Source: Candidatus Gastranaerophilales bacterium | GTDB lineage: Bacteria; Cyanobacteriota; Vampirovibrionia; Gastranaerophilales; Gastranaerophilaceae | Direction of reading: 5' to 3' | Length of the DNA stretch: 64,000 nucleotides | Assembly (NCBI GenBank): GCA_944326475.1 | Contig: CALVEC010000009.1 | Location: 18,684 to 82,683 of the forward strand | Shown here: positions 62,731 through 64,000 of the stretch, piece after piece | Layout: each line of letters starts with the position of its first letter | How positions within the stretch are numbered: position 1 is the first letter of the stretch | Position numbers and translations under genes: made by a program | Notes under the pieces: generated by a model | Told to the model about the DNA's origin: nothing | Databases searched by the model: none | The model's input: only the letters and a program-made list of their open reading frames with translations

Positions 62731-62763
62731 AAAAAAACGAAAACTCAACGTTTCCGTTTTTTT
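62731..62763 (-). terminator. terminator downstream of tRNA-Met
   Basis: AAAAAAACG at 62731-62739 pairs with CGTTTTTTT at 62755-62763, and an inner AAAC/GTTT extends the stem. The T tract on the reverse strand fits tRNA-Met transcription. Confidence 0.6.
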
Positions 62764-62785
62764 ATTTTTAAAAATCAACAAAAAA

Positions 62786-62859
62786 TAGCATAGACTGGGT
62801 TCGAACCAGTGACCTCCCGGGTATGAGCCGAGCGCTCTGACCAACTGAGCTACTATGCC
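62786..62859 (-). tRNA. tRNA-Met (anticodon CAT)
   Basis: 74 nt, no encoded CCA. Acceptor GGCATAG/CTATGCT (G1-U72 wobble), D-arm GCTC-AGTTGGTCA-GAGC, anticodon stem CTCGG/CCGGG around CTCATAC, T-loop TTCGAAC. Looks like elongator Met. A CAT tRNA with lysidine (Ile2) cannot be excluded from sequence alone. -10 TATAAT on the reverse strand at 62885-62890. The 5' end is copied into the 93-bp array, the 3' end into repeats B and C. Confidence 0.93.
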
Positions 62860-63218
62860 ATCTTGTTGTTGTTATTCAATTTTCATTATAGCTCAGTTGG
62901 TCAAAATCTAAAAGCGGCTCCGCTTCCAGCTCGCCTAGTGAGCTACTATGCCATCTTGTTGTTGTTATTCAATTTTCATTATAGCTCAGTTGGTCAAAAT
63001 CTAAAAGCGGCTCCGCTTCCAGCTCGCCTAGTGAGCTACTATGCCATCTTGTTGTTGTTATTTAATTTTCATTATAGCTCAGTTGGTCAAAATCTAAAAG
63101 CGGCTTCGCTTCCAGCTCGCCTAGTGAGCTACTATGCCATCTTGTTGTTGTTATTCAATTTTCATTATAGCTCAGTTGGTCAAAATCTAAAAGCGGCTTC
63201 GCTTCCAGCTCGCCTAGT
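62847..63218. repeat. 93-bp tandem repeat array, four units, built from the tRNA-Met 5' end
   Basis: Units begin at 62847, 62940, 63033 and 63126, with a decaying fifth start at 63219. Each holds GAGCTACTATGCCA (tRNA 5' end, reverse strand), a leader with TATAAT (reverse), TAGCTCAGTTGGTC (inverted D-arm) and a hairpin AAGCGG/CCGCTT next to TTTTAGATTTT. Units 3 and 4 carry GGCTTCGCTT instead of GGCTCCGCTT, which keeps the stem (G-U). Read on the reverse strand each unit resembles promoter, tRNA start, terminator. Not CRISPR: no spacers. Confidence 0.85.
62885..62890 (-). promoter_or_regulatory. -10 box of tRNA-Met, repeated in each array unit
   Basis: TATAAT 25 bp upstream of the mature tRNA 5' end. 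The same hexamer recurs in array units 2-4. Confidence 0.5.
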
Positions 63219-63315
63219 GAGCTACTACGGTATCTTACATTCAACATGCAAGAATTAATACAATTATTAAATAAACAATAAAAAATTTCAATTATTTTTT
63301 ATAAAAAAATTTTGA

Positions 63316-63321
63316 TATAAT
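63316..63321 (+). promoter_or_regulatory. -10 box (TATAAT) abutting the 183-aa secreted-protein gene
   Basis: TATAAT with 6 bp to the ATG. No Shine-Dalgarno. Confidence 0.4.
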
Positions 63322-63327
63322 ATTTTT

Positions 63328-63879
63328 ATGAAAAAATTTTTAATTTGTATATTATTACTTATTTTAGGAGTTATTCCCGCTTATTCAGTTACTGTTCTTG
63401 AGGGGAATGTTACTTATACAGAAGAAACAGCCCGTGAAGAAGCATTTTTAGGTGTTGAACAAAAAATTTCAATGGACAAGTTTAAGTCAGAAATAAAAGA
63501 CAAAAATTATATTGAAAACAAAAAAGCGTTGAAATCAGGCAGAGTTTTTAGCGACAGAATAATACAGTATTTTAAAATCGGAGCGGTGAAAGCATACGCA
63601 ATTACATACTTATCAAAGCCGCAATATACATACTATTATTCGACATTGATTAATAATCTTTTATTTTTAGATATAAGCGAAGATGGTATCGAGGATTTTC
63701 CCTATAAAGTTATAAGATACAGTTATAACGGTGATTTGCTTGCTGTCGGGTTTTATGTTTCGGAAGATGAAAGGTTCCTTTTTGACAAAGATCGTAACCT
63801 TTTGAGCCACTGGATTGGTAAGGAAGGGTTCAACAAAAAAGGTAAAAAAATTGGAGAAATAGAAAATATTTCCGATTAA
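63328..63879 (+). CDS. secreted protein with signal peptide, 183 aa, function unknown
   Basis: Signal peptide MKKFLICILLLILGVIPAYS (cleavage near residue 20). The mature part is beta-rich with charged loops (YKVIRYSYNGDLLAVGFYVSED) and an FDKDRNLLSHWIG segment. No family recognised. No ribosome site. The ATG is 6 bp after a TATAAT. It lies between the tRNA-Met array and tRNA-Ser. Confidence 0.75.
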   Translation: MKKFLICILLLILGVIPAYSVTVLEGNVTYTEETAREEAFLGVEQKISMDKFKSEIKDKNYIENKKALKSGRVFSDRIIQYFKIGAVKAYAITYLSKPQYTYYYSTLINNLLFLDISEDGIEDFPYKVIRYSYNGDLLAVGFYVSEDERFLFDKDRNLLSHWIGKEGFNKKGKKIGEIENISD

Positions 63880-63923
63880 AATTTTTTTGTGTTAAAATAA
63901 AAAAGAATAAAACCAAACCCAAA

Positions 63924-64000
63924 GGAGAGGTGTCCGAGTGGTTTAAGGTGCAAACCTGGAACGTTTGTGTGGGGGCAACTCCACCGGGGGTTCGAATCCC
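63924..64000 (+). tRNA. tRNA-Ser (anticodon GGA), cut by window end
   Basis: Acceptor 5' strand GGAGAGG, D-arm TCCGAGTGGTTTAAGG, anticodon stem CAAAC/GTTTG around CTGGAAC, long variable arm (TGGGGGCAACTCCA), T-arm GGGGGTTCGAATCCC. The 3' acceptor strand lies outside the window. Confidence 0.9.

Noticed and set aside
62847..63218. CRISPR array
   Set aside because: Units are joined without variable spacers and are 93 bp long. No cas genes in the window.
62863..63258. Open frame of 31-residue repeats across the 93-bp array
   Set aside because: The unit length (93 bp) is a multiple of three, so any open frame repeats. It has no ribosome site and overlaps tRNA-derived DNA.

Overview
The window looks like a chromosomal stretch of a flagellated, Gram-negative, AT-rich member of the non-photosynthetic cyanobacterial sister lineage (Melainabacteria / Vampirovibrionia, probably the gut order Gastranaerophilales). 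This assignment is inferred, not proven. It rests on a cyanobacterial-type DUF1822-like protein at the left edge, flagellar and chemotaxis genes, meso-DAP peptidoglycan genes, and inner-core LPS genes (kdsB, the split heptose genes hldE1/hldE2) with no photosynthesis genes.

Layout. 1-8.8 kb: lineage-specific proteins (a DUF1822-like/zinc-finger protein cut by the window edge, an 839-aa acidic protein with internal duplications, several small membrane or low-complexity proteins) around yitT, rpsO and thyX. 8.6-12.4 kb: an orphan ribbon-helix-helix regulator, murT and folC diverging from a 39-bp gap, and a NarL-type response regulator. 12.5-19.1 kb: a leftward signalling and motility block (receiver protein, HD-GYP response regulator, histidine kinase, PilZ protein, flhA). 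19.3-25.2 kb: two unknown genes, murE, ftsI and two tandem thymidylate-kinase-like paralogues. 25.4-29.2 kb: motA-motB-fliL-fliM-fliN. 29.2-36.6 kb: anhydro-MurNAc recycling (anmK-murQ), prfA, a ZIP transporter, an acetyltransferase, AlkD, kdsB and ruvB. 36.6-42.5 kb: a chemosensory cluster (double CheW, receptor, CheA-REC hybrid, HD protein). 42.5-60.3 kb: mostly rightward housekeeping genes: a PC4-like protein, priA, mfd, a parvulin lipoprotein, hldE1, hldE2, glmU, a DMT permease, rph (reverse), metG, prfB with its programmed +1 frameshift, a phosphoesterase, a metallo-beta-lactamase-fold protein and a TPR protein.

60.3-63.3 kb is the accessory region and the most unusual part. A tRNA-Met(CAT) gene on the minus strand has to its left three degraded copies of its own 3' end, all in the same orientation. 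They bracket a type II toxin-antitoxin pair and a second two-gene cassette. Each copy carries the same 35-bp hairpin element inside the tRNA T-arm sequence. To the right of the tRNA, its 5' end and promoter are repeated in a perfect-period 93-bp array of four units, each with a related hairpin followed by TTTTAGATTTT. A candidate small RNA lies at the left border. The window closes with a secreted protein gene and the start of tRNA-Ser(GGA).

A second pattern runs through the window. Eight genes (murT, folC, ftsI, anmK, prfA, mfd, a metallo-beta-lactamase-fold gene and the last secreted-protein gene) have a -10-like hexamer only 6-9 bp before the start codon and no usable Shine-Dalgarno, so they are probably transcribed as leaderless mRNAs. 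Most of the other genes have clear AGGAG-type sites. The gene pairs suggest shared roles: c-di-GMP signalling (HD-GYP, PilZ) next to flhA; motor (motAB) with switch (fliMN); cell-wall synthesis (murE, ftsI) with recycling (anmK, murQ).
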